Positions 11,646 to 23,113 of a stretch of DNA of 64,000 nucleotides are shown here, in pieces (positions within the stretch are counted from its first letter, which is position 1; every line of letters starts with the position of its first letter). Location of the stretch: the NCBI GenBank assembly GCA_000277445.1, contig AJWJ01000021.1, forward strand, positions 1-64,000. Reading direction: 5' to 3'. The DNA is from Polysphondylium violaceum. Lineage: Eukaryota; Evosea; Eumycetozoa; Dictyosteliales; Dictyosteliaceae. A program made the translations under genes and the position numbers. Below the pieces are notes generated by a model. The model saw nothing but the letters and a program-made list of their open reading frames with translations, ran no database searches and had not been told where the DNA came from.

Positions 11646-12304
11646 TATTCTATCTATTACATTGATAAATTTGTAAAGAAAAGAAAATAGAAAAAAGAAA
11701 AAGTTGTTATTGTAAAAATTTAAAATTTCCTTTTTCCGAATTATCGATCGATTCATTCTTTTTCATCCCCAAATCAGAAATTTCGAACATATTCCTACAT
11801 GATAAGAAACATCCTTTTAAAAGATTATTGGTTATGATAATCCTCAAGTTGAAGAAAGGACTCATTTTATATTTCTATATTTTTTTGGGGAGTTTGAGCA
11901 CTCAAAAGATCTCACAGAGTCTGAAACATCTCCATCTTGAGCACCAAGAGTAGAGACAAACAAATTTTCCATGTAAAATCTTTCATCTAAAAATGAGTCC
12001 ACGAAGTAAGAAGATATCTAGGCACTCATTGAGTGGTTGCGATTCTTCTGAGTATTTGTTATTGAAAAAAAGAGAAGATTCACTTTTAATCAAAAAAATT
12101 CTGATTATTTGATACTCTGATAAACCCACTATTATCCTCAAGAGAGAGAATGAAATTATGGGTGATTAATATGAAACTTAGGAAATTTTCTAGTAAGATA
12201 GATAGTTTTAAAGATTTTTTAAATATAGCTTCTGTTTGTCGAAAATACTTGTGAGGAACAAATTTTTCGAAGGTCCAATTCTCAAAAAAATTTTGGTTTT
12301 TTTT
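11646..12304. other. Intergenic, no gene recognised
   Basis: AT-rich spacer upstream of the RNase H gene. A 38-codon open frame at 11992 (+) looks weakly coding but matches nothing. It may be a dead exon. The segmental duplication begins at the right edge. Confidence 0.5.
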
Positions 12305-12913
12305 TTTTCAAAACTGTTTTAATTTCATCATATCACTAGGGACAAAGAAAATTATGAATATGCACTTAAAAGTCACTTATAATGTTCCCACATTCACACT
12401 TTTGTTTTATTTTTAAACCCCCCACTTCACACACCCCCAATTAAATTATATTGGGAAGGGACAATCACACTCCTTCAAAAATCTGGAAAAAAAAAAAAAA
12501 AAAAAAAAAGTAATACAAACTCTTTTATGATTTTATATCATTTTTACTTTTATCTCAAGTTGATAATTGCTTTTAAAATTTCTTATTATTGAAGTACCCC
12601 ACCACACATTGCCATTTATATTCTAATAAAACACTATCCCCCACTTCCCAATGTGTGTGGAACATTAAAAGTGACTTTAAAGTGCAAAATGTTTCTTTAA
12701 AATATTTTTAAAGTGTGAAATAATAATTTTCATTATCCTCAGTGATCATCATCTATATATAGATTTTATTGTGGGTGGTATTTTCTTTTAACCACCCAAT
12801 TGAACAACCAAACCATTTTCCAAAATAATTTAATTAGATTTTGTTTTTATTTTTTTGAAAATTATAAAAACAGGATCAAATTTAAAAATTTAAATATATA
12901 AAAAAAACCAACA
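12305..12913 (+). promoter_or_regulatory. Conserved promoter of monalysin-like gene 1 with inverted repeat
   Basis: This upstream region is conserved with copy 2 despite being non-coding. The segment TGCACTTAAAAGTCACTTAT (from 12361, continuing to 12390) is the near-perfect reverse complement of 12657-12686 (..AACATTAAAAGTGACTTT..). C-rich boxes (CCCCCCACTTCACACACCCC, about 12418) and a GGGTGGT/AACCACCC stem (~12773-12797) also occur. C/G-rich boxes of this sort serve as activator sites in dictyostelid promoters in general; that these ones do is inference. Confidence 0.55.
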
Positions 12914-13753
12914 ATGGATATTAGAGGGGACCATGATAAACAAGAAGAGAATGTTCAAGGAGCTTCAGTAAAAGATTTATTTATTTCCAATCCCAATGTT
13001 ACTGAAGAATTTTTAACAATTTTATCCAATCTTCCAAGCTATGACATGTCAAAATCTCCAGTTGTTAGTTCTAATGAAGACGTTGCTCTTAATACAAAGC
13101 ATAAAGATATTCCTCATGTTTTTTTGATGAACAGATTTACATTATTTTCGGGATATAAACCCGTAAAATATGAAGTGGCAGCGATTCCAGGGGAGACAGC
13201 AGTGTGGGCGAGAGTCAATTGGAACACTAGATGTAAACCAGTGGCAGTTTATACAAGCTTTATTGATTCGAAAAATGTAATAAACCTTGGAACTTATTCG
13301 CTTGAATACAGAAAAGGAAGCTCAATAGTTGAAAGTTGGTGGAGAGAAACTACTCTTTCAGTTGGTGCTCAATTTAAAGCATATGATGCATCAGCATCAG
13401 TAACCACCGGCTATAAATATGAAACAACTTTCTCTGAAGAAATTGTAAAGGGGTGGTCAGAGACATTGGAAAAAGGTGACTACATGCTTTATCAAAACAA
13501 AATTTTATATGCTTACGAGATTAGAATTTTGGACAGAGAAGATGCAAATTATATTGCCAGATTGATCAACACTGCATATGATTATGATAAATCTATTCCA
13601 AAAGCTCATGTCAGAGGTAATAGATTATTTTATTTTGTAGATTTTAATGTCAATGATCCATTTTTTAAAAGACTTTCATCAAATTTATACCAAACAATTA
13701 GTTTTCAAAAAGCAGTTGATTATTTAATGACAGATGGTTGGTCAAGATGGTAA
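12914..13753 (+). CDS. Monalysin-like beta-barrel pore-forming-fold protein, copy 1
   Basis: 279 aa, single exon, intact. The central part runs CKPVAVYTSF - SYSL-like strand - WWRETTLS - alternating polar/apolar stretch GAQFKAYDASASVTTGYKYE (~157-176) - a second such strand - GDYMLYQNKILYAYEI. This order and spacing resemble bacterial monalysin and related aerolysin-fold proteins (beta-barrel pore-forming domain), where the alternating stretch is the insertion loop. No signal peptide is visible, as expected for proteins of this class released without one. The function in the amoeba is unknown; defence or feeding on bacteria is a guess. Homology to a bacterial family suggests old horizontal transfer. 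The C-terminal ~60 residues (VRGNRLFYFVDFNVND onwards) are identical between the two copies, while the rest differs at many residues. Confidence 0.7.
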   Translation: MDIRGDHDKQEENVQGASVKDLFISNPNVTEEFLTILSNLPSYDMSKSPVVSSNEDVALNTKHKDIPHVFLMNRFTLFSGYKPVKYEVAAIPGETAVWARVNWNTRCKPVAVYTSFIDSKNVINLGTYSLEYRKGSSIVESWWRETTLSVGAQFKAYDASASVTTGYKYETTFSEEIVKGWSETLEKGDYMLYQNKILYAYEIRILDREDANYIARLINTAYDYDKSIPKAHVRGNRLFYFVDFNVNDPFFKRLSSNLYQTISFQKAVDYLMTDGWSRW

Positions 13754-13989
13754 TATATGTTAAATCGGCAACGGTTCTTTTCACTCACAGAGTGTTTTTT
13801 AACCATATATTTTTTTTTCAGAACAAATAATAAATAAACAGAACCACAGTTTTATTAACTATTATTAGTGTTTGCCGTTGTTGTATAAGAGTAATCCATA
13901 TTGTTTATTATTTTAAATTTACAAAAGCTTGTAATCTAATTTAAAAAGGAGTTCTTTTATTTTTTAATTTCTTTTGTTAATTTACTTGA

Positions 13990-14121
13990 CAATGGATAGA
14001 AGATGCAACCGGAAGGAAAGCTATTGAATCAGCTTTGATTCAAGCAACTCATGAGTTAGATTTTTTCAAAAACTATTCATTCAAGTGCGCACGTGTTGTA
14101 GTGTACACTGTTATACCTTAA
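13990..14121 (+). pseudogene. Orphan C-terminal coding fragment, host gene of unknown family
   Basis: An open stretch of 43 codons ending in TAA (14119-14121) reads as real protein (QWIEDATGRKAIESALIQ.. then HELDFFKNYSFKCARVV..). It has no start and no upstream exon that I can find. A damaged version of the same fragment lies at ~29229-29263 plus ~30010-30055 in copy 2, interrupted by inserted DNA. It is probably the 3' end of a gene carried along by the duplication. Confidence 0.45.
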
Positions 14122-14308
14122 CATTTCATCTTCTTTGATATTATAGTCTTTAATGTCGATATGGACACTGACAACAATAAACTTAGAAACTAGTTTAGAA
14201 TAAATAATGAAACCATTAGTTGCTTTATAAACATTAAAAGGAAGGGATATAAAAATTAAACAGATAAATTAAGGGTCTAAATGATGTTTAATTTTAAATT
14301 ATTTTATT

Positions 14309-17281
14309 TTAAATATTTATTTTTATTGAAGCTGAAGAACCATTATTATTGATATCTATTGTTCTTTTACATTCTTTCAAATCTTCCAAAATATCTTCAT
14401 ATTTGTTGAATAGATTTTCATTTTCTTTTACATAAGTAGAGTATTCTTGTTGGATTTTTTCATTTTCATAAACGACCGATTTGAGTTCTTTTTGAAGTTT
14501 AACTAATTTTAATTTCTCTCTTTCAAACTCTTCATGAATGGCTCTATCATTTTCCATAGATTTTTGAAGTGATTCCAATTCCTGTTCAACAATTTCATTT
14601 TTGCTTTGTAATTTGTGCAACTCTATTGCTTGTATAGCCATTTCAACTCCAATGTTTGAATCTATTGATCCAGTCTTTTGTTGTTGGTATTGTTGTTGAC
14701 GTTGTTGTTTAGAAAAGTTGTTGTAATAAGATTTACAAAACAAAGAAATGATGTTGTCTCCCATTTTATCTAAACCAAAGTTTGATTGAATTCTTTCAAC
14801 ACAATTTTTACCCAAGACAGATAGATGTTGAGGATCATTAATTAACCGAATCAAAGTACTCTGGTATTGAGAAGGATCAATTAAATAGCCGCAATTCTTG
14901 TCCACCAATTCATCTTGGCCTCCGATATCTGAGCCAACAGGAACGACACCCGCTGCCATGGCTTCATAGAAAATCATTGAAATTCCCTCCATCAGACTGG
15001 GAACAAATACAATATCAGATGCAGAAATAATCTTTTTCATGTCTTGAGTAGGGACATCACCTAGGATTTTAACCACTCCATTTAAGCCATAGGATTGAAC
15101 ATACTGATCCACTTGATTTCTCAAGGGACCATCACCAACAAATAAAACAGAGAATTTCGGTCCTGATGAATCGGCCAATTGATCATTTATGTTTCTAAAG
15201 ATACTAAGAGCTTCGATGGGTTGTTTGATAGGCACCAATCTAGCCACGTATAATATTACCACATGTTGTTTGGGTTTAATGTGGTAGAGATTTCTAATTT
15301 CATATCTAAAAGATTTATTCATTTCAAATTCTTTAGGATCAACATTGATAAATGATACTTGAATTTTATCATTATCTATCTGCTGTTGCTGTTGTTGTTG
15401 TCTTGACTGCATCCATTGTTTTAAATGATTTGATGATACAATTGATAAATCCAAATATGGTTGCATGGATAAAGAGTAACGAGGATACCCTCCATTTCTC
15501 CAATTTTCTTCCTCCATATGATTGTAGTCAACAATGGCAGTACTTGGACAATATTGATGGAGATAGGGGAGAAACGAGTACCCTAAATCAGTATTACTGA
15601 GAAAAGTTATATCAATCTTTCTCGATTCAATGATATAACAAAAGAACCTTGGTAAGTTATCCAATGTCAAGAAATTACTTGTTAAAAAGATATCTGTTGT
15701 ATAGCTATAATATATTTTATAATATTAGTATAAAATAAAGATTGAGAACACTATTTTTACTTACTATTGAAATCTATTTAACCAATTATTTGTAGACTTT
15801 AATGTTGTGATGATGGTAATCTCCCAACCTTTTTCAACCAATTGTTTACATAGATTTAAATTAAACTTGTCTGAACCACCGGTATTTAACCAAGGTAATA
15901 TCAAGAGTACTCTTGGTTTATGTTTAATCAAATGATTACTAAAGATACTATGATTCACTTGTAAACTAAATGGATTGGGGGTTGCAGAATGATTGGGGAA
16001 ATAGTGATCTTTATAGAGCTTGGTATACTTTGTTTTCAATTGATTAATAAACAATTGTTTCTTGACACCTTGATTATTCTTCCATTGTTCACTTTGAGCA
16101 CTCGAAGGCTTTCTTCTGTACCAATCAAAATACTCTGGAACAGTTTCACCCCAATATCCATGCTCTGCACACTTGAGATAAAAATCCCAATCCTCCATAC
16201 CATCTACAATCGATTCATCATATCCAAATGCAATAGATTTACTCTTGCCGCCTTCGATTTGAAACAGTTCTGCTCTAAACATGATTGCCACCGTAACATA
16301 GTTTTCATTTAAAAACTTTGATCTCTGTTCAAAGCCAACCTGCCATGTATAGTTGATCGCCTGAAAGCCTACTGTATAGCCTTTGGTAAAGTGGATGTGT
16401 GGGGATGATTCCAACTTCCATACCAATTTCTCCAAACAAGTGGGTTCAATTAAATCATCCGAGTCTAGTATGAATATATACTTTCCAATACTATTAGCAA
16501 TACCCGTGTTTCTCGAAGCTGGCAAACCCCTATTTGCTTTATGTGTGATTATTCTGATACGCTTATCTTTTTCTTTCCATTGGTGCAATGATTGAATGCT
16601 GTTTTGTAAAGATGATCCATCATCGACGACAATCACTTGAATATTCTGCAATGATTGTCTATCAAGCACACTAATCATACATTCATTAAATTGATCCACG
16701 GGTGTATTATAAAAAGGTATAACGACTGATACAATAGGTGGTGTAAACTGATCACTACTACCATATCTACTGTTATACTGATACTGCATTGATCTATTTA
16801 TAAAAGAAGGTGTACATGAATAATCTGGCTCAAAGCTCTTGGAATCAAACACACAATAATCACCACCACTATTATCTATAGCATCATCATTATCACTATT
16901 ACTCCTATAAGATGCTTTTCTACAATAGCTATCAATAACAGCTTTATCATTATTTCCAATGCTCCATAGAATAAATGAGAATAGTATTAAAATAAAAGAT
17001 AAGCATAGAAATAAACTGATCACTATAGAGTATCCTTTTCTTTTACTACAATTTGAAGGATAAGATATTCTATTCCATATTGACCTTTTATTCTTCTTAC
17101 TATATTTTATATGATTGTCTTCTTGAATGAATCCTTCATCGTCTATTATATTGTTTTTACTACTACTATAACTATATTGACTACTATTGTTGTTAGCATT
17201 ATGGTATTGATAACTCATTATATTTTCATCTTCATCCTCTGATAAACTATAACTATAATTATAATTATTACTACTATTCAT
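14309..17281 (-). CDS. Membrane-anchored double glycosyltransferase (GT2 + GT4)
   Basis: Exons 17281-15765 and 15704-14309 join in phase 2 across a 60-nt intron (GTAAGT..TATAG), giving 970 aa. The order is: Ser/Tyr/Asn-rich N-terminus; one membrane helix (residues ~84-107), making it a type II protein; a GT2 domain from ~180 (VSVVIPFYN, VIVVDDGSS, NRGLPASRNTGI, and the DxD-like LDSDDLIEP); then a GT4 domain from ~478 (LLILPWLNTGGSDKFN, ILYVARLVPIKQP, VLFVGDGPLR, and the nucleotide-sugar EGISMIFYEAMAAGVVP region); and finally a ~100-residue coiled coil. GT2 and GT4 use different folds and mechanisms, so the protein probably adds two sugars or makes a repeating glycan in the Golgi or at the plasma membrane. 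The acceptor is unknown. Confidence 0.85.
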
Positions 17282-17426
17282 TTATAAACACGCCCACATC
17301 TACTACATTTTTTTTTAATGTGTATGTATGTGGTGGTAAAATTGTAATAAAGAAAAAAAAATGGTAAAAAAAAAAAATGGTAGACTTATGACAAATAGGG
17401 GGATTTTCTATCAATTTTTAATGAAA

Positions 17427-17660
17427 GAACTGGATGAAGGATTGTTTTATCATTGTGTGTTCAGCGATGGACGTTAAACTCATCTCTTAGTCCAACTCAA
17501 CCAACTCATCAAGCGACAATTTCCACAAGGGTTTCCAAGTGATTTATTGAAATTGTGATACTGCGCAACCAATTCGATTGGCCGTCAATTCTATAAATTG
17601 CCAACAGATGTCGTGCATGCATTAATTGACCATGGTTTCGAATTTACTCGCGATTAGTTC
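17427..17660 (+). pseudogene. Fragment of a dictyostelid repeat-family gene
   Basis: The frame reading ..LIKRQFPQGFPSDLLKL, stop, YCATNSIGRQFYKL.. DVVHALIDHGFEFTRD looks coding but has an internal stop and no start. The style recalls the ankyrin-associated proteins amplified in these genomes. It begins with GAAAGAACTGGATG followed by GGATTGTTTTATC. Nearly the same stretch occurs at ~53490-53520 ahead of another fragment, so both may descend from one family. Confidence 0.4.
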
Positions 17661-17939
17661 ATAAGGTGTTTAATGTGGGGATCCAATGAGTTGTTTGTTA
17701 GTCTGTGGAACAGATTCAAGATTATTATTATTATTCTTATTATTATTATTGTTTCTGTTGTTATTATGAGTAATGATGGGGTAAAAATAAATATTATTAT
17801 TATTTTTGCTGTTAAAGTTGAGTACAAAATTGATAGCATAAGCGATAATAAATATGATTTTTCCAATTTCTCTTTTTGGTCCTTTGATCTGAAGTGAGTG
17901 GATAGAATCTTGAATCTTTTAATTTTTTTAAAAAAATTT

Positions 17940-18290
17940 TCAATTATCACCCTTAGAGGGGAAAAAAAACTGTTTTATAGTTTCTCGTCTGTAGTTAAAT
18001 GGTGGAAATACTTTTTGACGGGTGATGCTATATTGGGGGCACCTTAATACCCTTATCTCCAAAATGGGATACTGAAATACTTGCGTAGACCTGGTAAAGT
18101 CTTGAATGGCTTTATCTCGTCTAGATCTCTCGAAAGCAGGGGATACATTAAATAGTTTACCATTCAAACCACAATAAATTCGAATTTCCATAAGTGATCC
18201 CATTTTTCTTGCAGTATAAGGTTTTCTGAACATCATTATCGTGAGGTTTATTGACAAAAACAGAGGAAATCTTTTGTAGTATATTCTCAC
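17940..18290 (-). CDS. Possible small protein or exon remnant, unrecognised
   Basis: An open frame of up to 116 codons. The part from about residue 20 onward (MMFRKPYTARKMGS.. YCGLNGKLFNVSPAFERSRR..) has mixed, non-repetitive composition unlike surrounding AT-rich spacer, with several Arg and Pro codons. No family was recognised, and no splice-linked exon is evident. It could be a short gene or a relic. Confidence 0.25.
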   Translation of the reverse strand: MRIYYKRFPLFLSINLTIMMFRKPYTARKMGSLMEIRIYCGLNGKLFNVSPAFERSRRDKAIQDFTRSTQVFQYPILEIRVLRCPQYSITRQKVFPPFNYRRETIKQFFFPSKGDN

Positions 18291-19644
18291 ACATACTTCT
18301 TCCCTTATTTTTCAATAGTTTGATCCTTTGTCAAGTGAAAATAAATTTACTATGAAGATTATGAATTGGAATAAATTTTTCATCCCCAGGTAGTTTCACT
18401 TTGAGATGACAAGATGAAAAACATCACCCCTCACCCACTTTTATTTTTTTTAATATAAAAAAAAAAACACTTATTCATTTGTGTGGATCGTGGACAAGAA
18501 GAATTTTTGGCAGCTTCTGAGAATATTATACAGAGTGTGTTTAATAATCTTGATATCCTTATCGTGTAAAACAGACCCATCTTAAGGTGATAATGATAAG
18601 AGGTAGAATGCAGCTCATTCACGAGTTTATATTACTTTTAAGAGTAAGTAGAGCTCAGCCTTAAATATGTATAAACAACATAGACTTATCATGATAAAAC
18701 TAGATAGGTGCACATATACTAGATCTAGAGACCTATTATTTTATTTAAAAACTTGAATGATCAAAACAGTATCATTCCGATGATTGCTAAAAATACATTT
18801 TTAAAGAGAGTATGTAGTATAATTTAAAAGAAACAAAATGCTCTGGTGACTTGGTTTGTTGGTAAATTATTTAAATCCAAACCATTGGAATGGGAAATAC
18901 CAAAAGTAATATTTGTTCTATTTCTATTTGAATTCAAAGAGTTAAATGAGGTTATTGATTCTGCATTTTTTTAGTTAGAAATTATCATGCTAAACTAATT
19001 ATTTGATTAATACATACTAATTATAGACATTTGGATTTCTAATTATAAAATATTGGTATTTTAAATTTCTTTTTTATAGTTTGTTTTGATTTTATAATTG
19101 GTAATTTTTTAAAATATATTTACAATGAAAAACTCTATTCTATATAATCTTTACTTTTTCTTTAACTGCAAACAAAAAAATTAACTGAATTAATAACTAG
19201 CTCTTTTTGGGTAAAATTTACTGGATTGTGATTGTGTATCTATAATACCAAATGTTTTGGGTAAGCTATGTCAAAGTGGTATTAAGAACTCGTGTGAATG
19301 TGTGCTGTGTTGAAATGAAATCTAGATGTGTGAAAAGTTTTTTAACTAGTTTGTGTTATGGTGAGTTTTAAAAAATTAAAGACATTTTTAATCTCTTGCA
19401 GATCTATACTTTTTAACAAACTAACAAATTTCAATTATTCCAAAAAAAGATAATTAATTAGTCAAACAAATACTAATGATATTTCACAACTATAGACATT
19501 TTTAATTGGAAAACTCTTTATTTCAAATTTCATTTTAATTTAGACGACAATTCATTGTCTTTTTCATTGAAAAACCTGGAAAATTTTTGAAAAACAATTA
19601 ATATATGTATATTGTACAAAATATTTATTTAAATAAAAATGAGA
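18291..19644. other. Long AT-rich spacer, no gene recognised
   Basis: Very AT-rich. Short motifs recur loosely (ACTAATTATAGACATTT near 19015 and ACAACTATAGACATTTTT near 19487), perhaps a decayed local duplication. A short minus-strand open frame at 18431-18622 has no protein-like composition. Confidence 0.5.
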
Positions 19645-21789
19645 TTAAAATAATTTATAAGATTTCTTTGGTTTCTTTAAAAAGGTAGAGATATCAAAGT
19701 GGCCAGACGATATAGCGGTATCATAGGGAAGATCACCAGAAATATTTTTAATGTTTGGATTGGCACCCATTTGAACCAAGAGCTTGACAATTACGATATG
19801 ACCAGACGCACATGCCATATGTAATGGTGTCCATTGTTTGGCGTTTTTCACATCGATTGAAATGTTTCCGTGAGTGAGAATGGTCGTCACTGATTGTGGG
19901 TCACCTGATAAACAGGCACCGTGTAATGGTGTATCGCCATTCTTGTCGCAAAGGTTACAATTTCCGCCTCTCGAGATAAGTGTCTCTACAACACGATGTT
20001 TGCCAGCCAATGCTGCGACGTGTAGAGGTGAAACATGGTCTTTGTTTGTAATGTTGACAATGGCGCCCATGGTGATCATCATATCTACCAAATCGGAATT
20101 ACCTGTATAGCTAGCGGCGTGTAGGGGTGTGTTGCCATAGCATTCAAATTGGTTGATATCTGCGCCCACGCCAAGGAGGGCCAAAACGCATTCAGAGTAT
20201 CCTGCCATTGCTGCAGCATGTAGGGCGTGTTCGTTGTAATTGTTGGGTCTCAACATGGGACTCACAAAAGGACTTTCACCGACATCTGTAATATGACTGG
20301 ATCTATTGTCGGCACTAATGCTGAGACTGCTGCTACTGTTGCTACGAGGAGCACCACGACCGTTATCACCGACTTCGACTCCCCATCGAATCAGAGTGAG
20401 AGAGATCTCTGTAAAGCCTTTTCTGAGCGACACCATAAGGGGAATGTCTCCTTGAGAGTCTTGCAAATGGGGAATGGCGCCTTTTTCCAAAAAGAGCATG
20501 GCCAACTCTATGAGGCCATAGGAGCAGGCATAGTGGAGCGGGGTCTCGCCATACTTGTTGGCTAGATTCAAATCAACTCCTTTCCAAGCAGCGAGAATAT
20601 GAGCACACTCGCCGCTGTTCTTTCTTACAGAAATATGAAGCGGTGTCTCGCCCTCGTGGTTCTCAGCATTGACTCGTGCGCCCATCTCCAAGAGCAACTT
20701 TACCTGCTGATGGTGATTTTGGTAGGTGCACTTGTGGAGCGGAGTCTCGGCCCACTCATCCTTGGCCTCGAGATTGCTGCCTCTGCCAATCAAAGCCTGG
20801 GCGATATCAGTCAGACCATAGTAACAAGAGACATGGAGTGGTGTCTCGCCTTGATCATTGGGGATGTTTGCATCGGCGCCTTTATCCAATAGCAACGAGA
20901 TGCAAGACAAACTGTTTTCCTTGGACTCTGAACCAGAGGCGCCCATGGTGGCTTTGAGAAGCGGTGTGCTCCCATCTTTGCATTTGGCATTCACCTCAGC
21001 GCCACCATTGGACAAGATGAGAGTATTCAATGCCTCGGGATATCCATGAAATGCAGCCACATGCAAAGCAGTCATGCCCTGTTCGTTTCTCAATCGCGAG
21101 TCTGCGCCATGTTGCAATAGATACTTTATGCACTCATTGGAGCCAACCGATGCGGCATAGTGCAAGGCAGTGCCATAAAACGACTTGGCATTCATATTGG
21201 CATTGTGGTCTATCAACAAACAAACAGCAGCCAATTCACCAGAGTAGGCAGCCTCGTGTAACGGTGTGATACCATACTCTTTCTTTAATTTTAAATTTAC
21301 ATTATTACTATTGTTGTTGTTATTGACAAACAATACACCTGCACTCTTTTCCCCGCTACCTTGTTGTTGATGTTGCTGTTGCTGTTGTAATAAAATATTT
21401 GGGGAGAGATCCAGTAAACATATATTCACATTTGCACCAAAGGATATTAACTTTCTCATCGACTCTACTCTACCGGCATAGGATGCATAGTGCAATGGTG
21501 TTTTACCTGAATTATCTTGGATATTCACATTCATATTATACTTTTCAACCAATAATCCAATGGTATCGATTAGTCCATTTAATGCACATAAATGTAATGG
21601 CGTTATACCAGAGCTATCTTTAATATTATTATAATTACTAGTATTTAAATTCAAATATATATTAGAACTCTAGTTACTTGATAATCATCAAAACAATACA
21701 TACACTCCTTGTTCTAATTGTAATTTATCTAAATCTGTTGATGCTCTCTTAAACAAAGAAAGAATTTCTTCATTTGAATTTGTTTCTTC

Positions 21790-21820
<31 letters not shown>

Positions 21821-22846
21821 CTATTACTATTACTATTTACATTTGTATTATTACTATTATTACTACTACTACTACTACTGTTACTATTATTACCACCATC
21901 ATCTTTAGTAAGTAAAGCTTCAGATATTTGATTTGCAATTGAAAAATGAGATGAATTTAATGCTAGTTGATGAGAAGTTAAACCATCTTTAGTTTTTAAA
22001 CTTAACCTTGCACTCTTTTCAATCAACATTGTTACAAAATCAGAATGACCTCTCCAAGCAGACACATGTAATGGTGTCCAACTTTCATTTGTTAGGCAAT
22101 TTATATTTGCACCATTTTGAATTAAATGTAATGCACATTCAATTCTATCAAACAATGCTGCATCTATTGTATGTTGTTATTGAATAGAGGATATAATTAG
22201 TATCTACTCTACAATAAATATTAAAAGAATACATACAATGTAAAGGTGTCCAATCATCTTTATCTTTAAGATTTACAATTTCATTTAAAGGAGTAACAAT
22301 GGACAACATAGTTTCCAAACAACTAAATGAATCATACTCTACGCAATAATGTACAGGTGATCTACCATCAGTATCTCTAAATTCCAGTTTATTGATATTT
22401 TTGTTTCCTTTACAAAACTCTAGTATAAACTCTTTATCATCATTCTTTATCGATTCTAAAAATGAACTATAACTATTATTGTTTTTAAGCGTATTACCAT
22501 TACTATTACTCGTATTTGTTGTTGTCGCTATTGCCGATGTTATTGATGGGGATTGTGGTGATACTGCGACAGATGTTGTTATTGTAAGTGTGTCTTTATC
22601 TTTCTCTATCTCTTTATTTGTTTGCTTGGTGTTACTATTGCTACTACCACAGCTATCATCTGATGTCATTTTAAAGTTACTTTCGGTTGGTGATCCTATA
22701 TGATGATGATGATTTAAAAGTGAGCTATGTATATCTATAGGTGAACCATAATTTAAATGTTCACTAAATGTAGAAGGTGACTCTTGGAGGTACTCTGAAC
22801 AACTGCCACTACTGGCAGTGTTTACACTATAATGATCATCCATCAA
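19645..22846 (-). CDS. Long ankyrin-repeat protein
   Basis: Exons 22846-22237, about 22163-21704, and about 21667-19645 join in frame (introns GTATGT..AATAG of 73 nt and an unusually short one of 36 nt), giving ~1,030 aa. The first ~130 residues are Ser/Asn/Thr-rich. After that almost the whole protein is ankyrin repeats with canonical TPLHVAA.. and LL..GA..N consensus units (about 20-25), interrupted by a Gln-rich insertion near 21390 and a Ser/Asn stretch near 20330. No catalytic domain, membrane segment or F-box is visible, so it is likely a scaffold. For the second intron an alternative boundary two bases over (GTGTAT..CTAG) also keeps frame. Base composition of the repeat core is noticeably richer in GC than the N-terminus. 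Confidence 0.85.
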
Positions 22847-23113
22847 TTAATTTTTCAATCCGAATCAAAAAAACCGTTTAGATATTATTAAGGTGATTAG
22901 CGGGGATAGATAAAGACAATAGTAAATGCCTGTGACTGTGTGTGTGATGCGGTGCTGAATTTAATCAATTCCAAAATATCTTTGTGTGTGGGCCAGATTT
23001 TTTTCAAATAAAAAAAATTAAAAAAAAGAAAAAAATTTAACGTTAAATGTGTGAGGAGGATGGACCTGATGTGATGGGGGGGATATATGCTATATACAGT
23101 GAGTTTATTGTTG

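Larger units (their letters stand above)
12305..14113 (+). repeat. Segmental duplication, copy 1
   Basis: The block from the ACTGTTTTAATTTCAT stretch (~12308) to about 14030 is highly similar, base by base, to 27487-29263, covering promoter, the monalysin-like gene, its 3' flank (AAATCGGCAACGGTTC.., 13763) and part of a gene fragment. The match resumes at ~14053-14113 against ~30010-30068; in copy 2 the two parts are separated by about 745 bp of unrelated DNA. Both copies lie in the same orientation about 15.2 kb apart. Simple direct duplication, or later gene conversion, explains the pattern. Confidence 0.9.

Noticed and set aside
11646-11756. N-terminal extension of RNase H from ATG 11756
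   Set aside because: Phe/Asn-rich low-complexity sequence without a targeting pattern; the domain begins right after ATG 11645.
18431-18622. 63-codon minus-strand open frame
   Set aside because: No protein-like pattern and no neighbouring exon.
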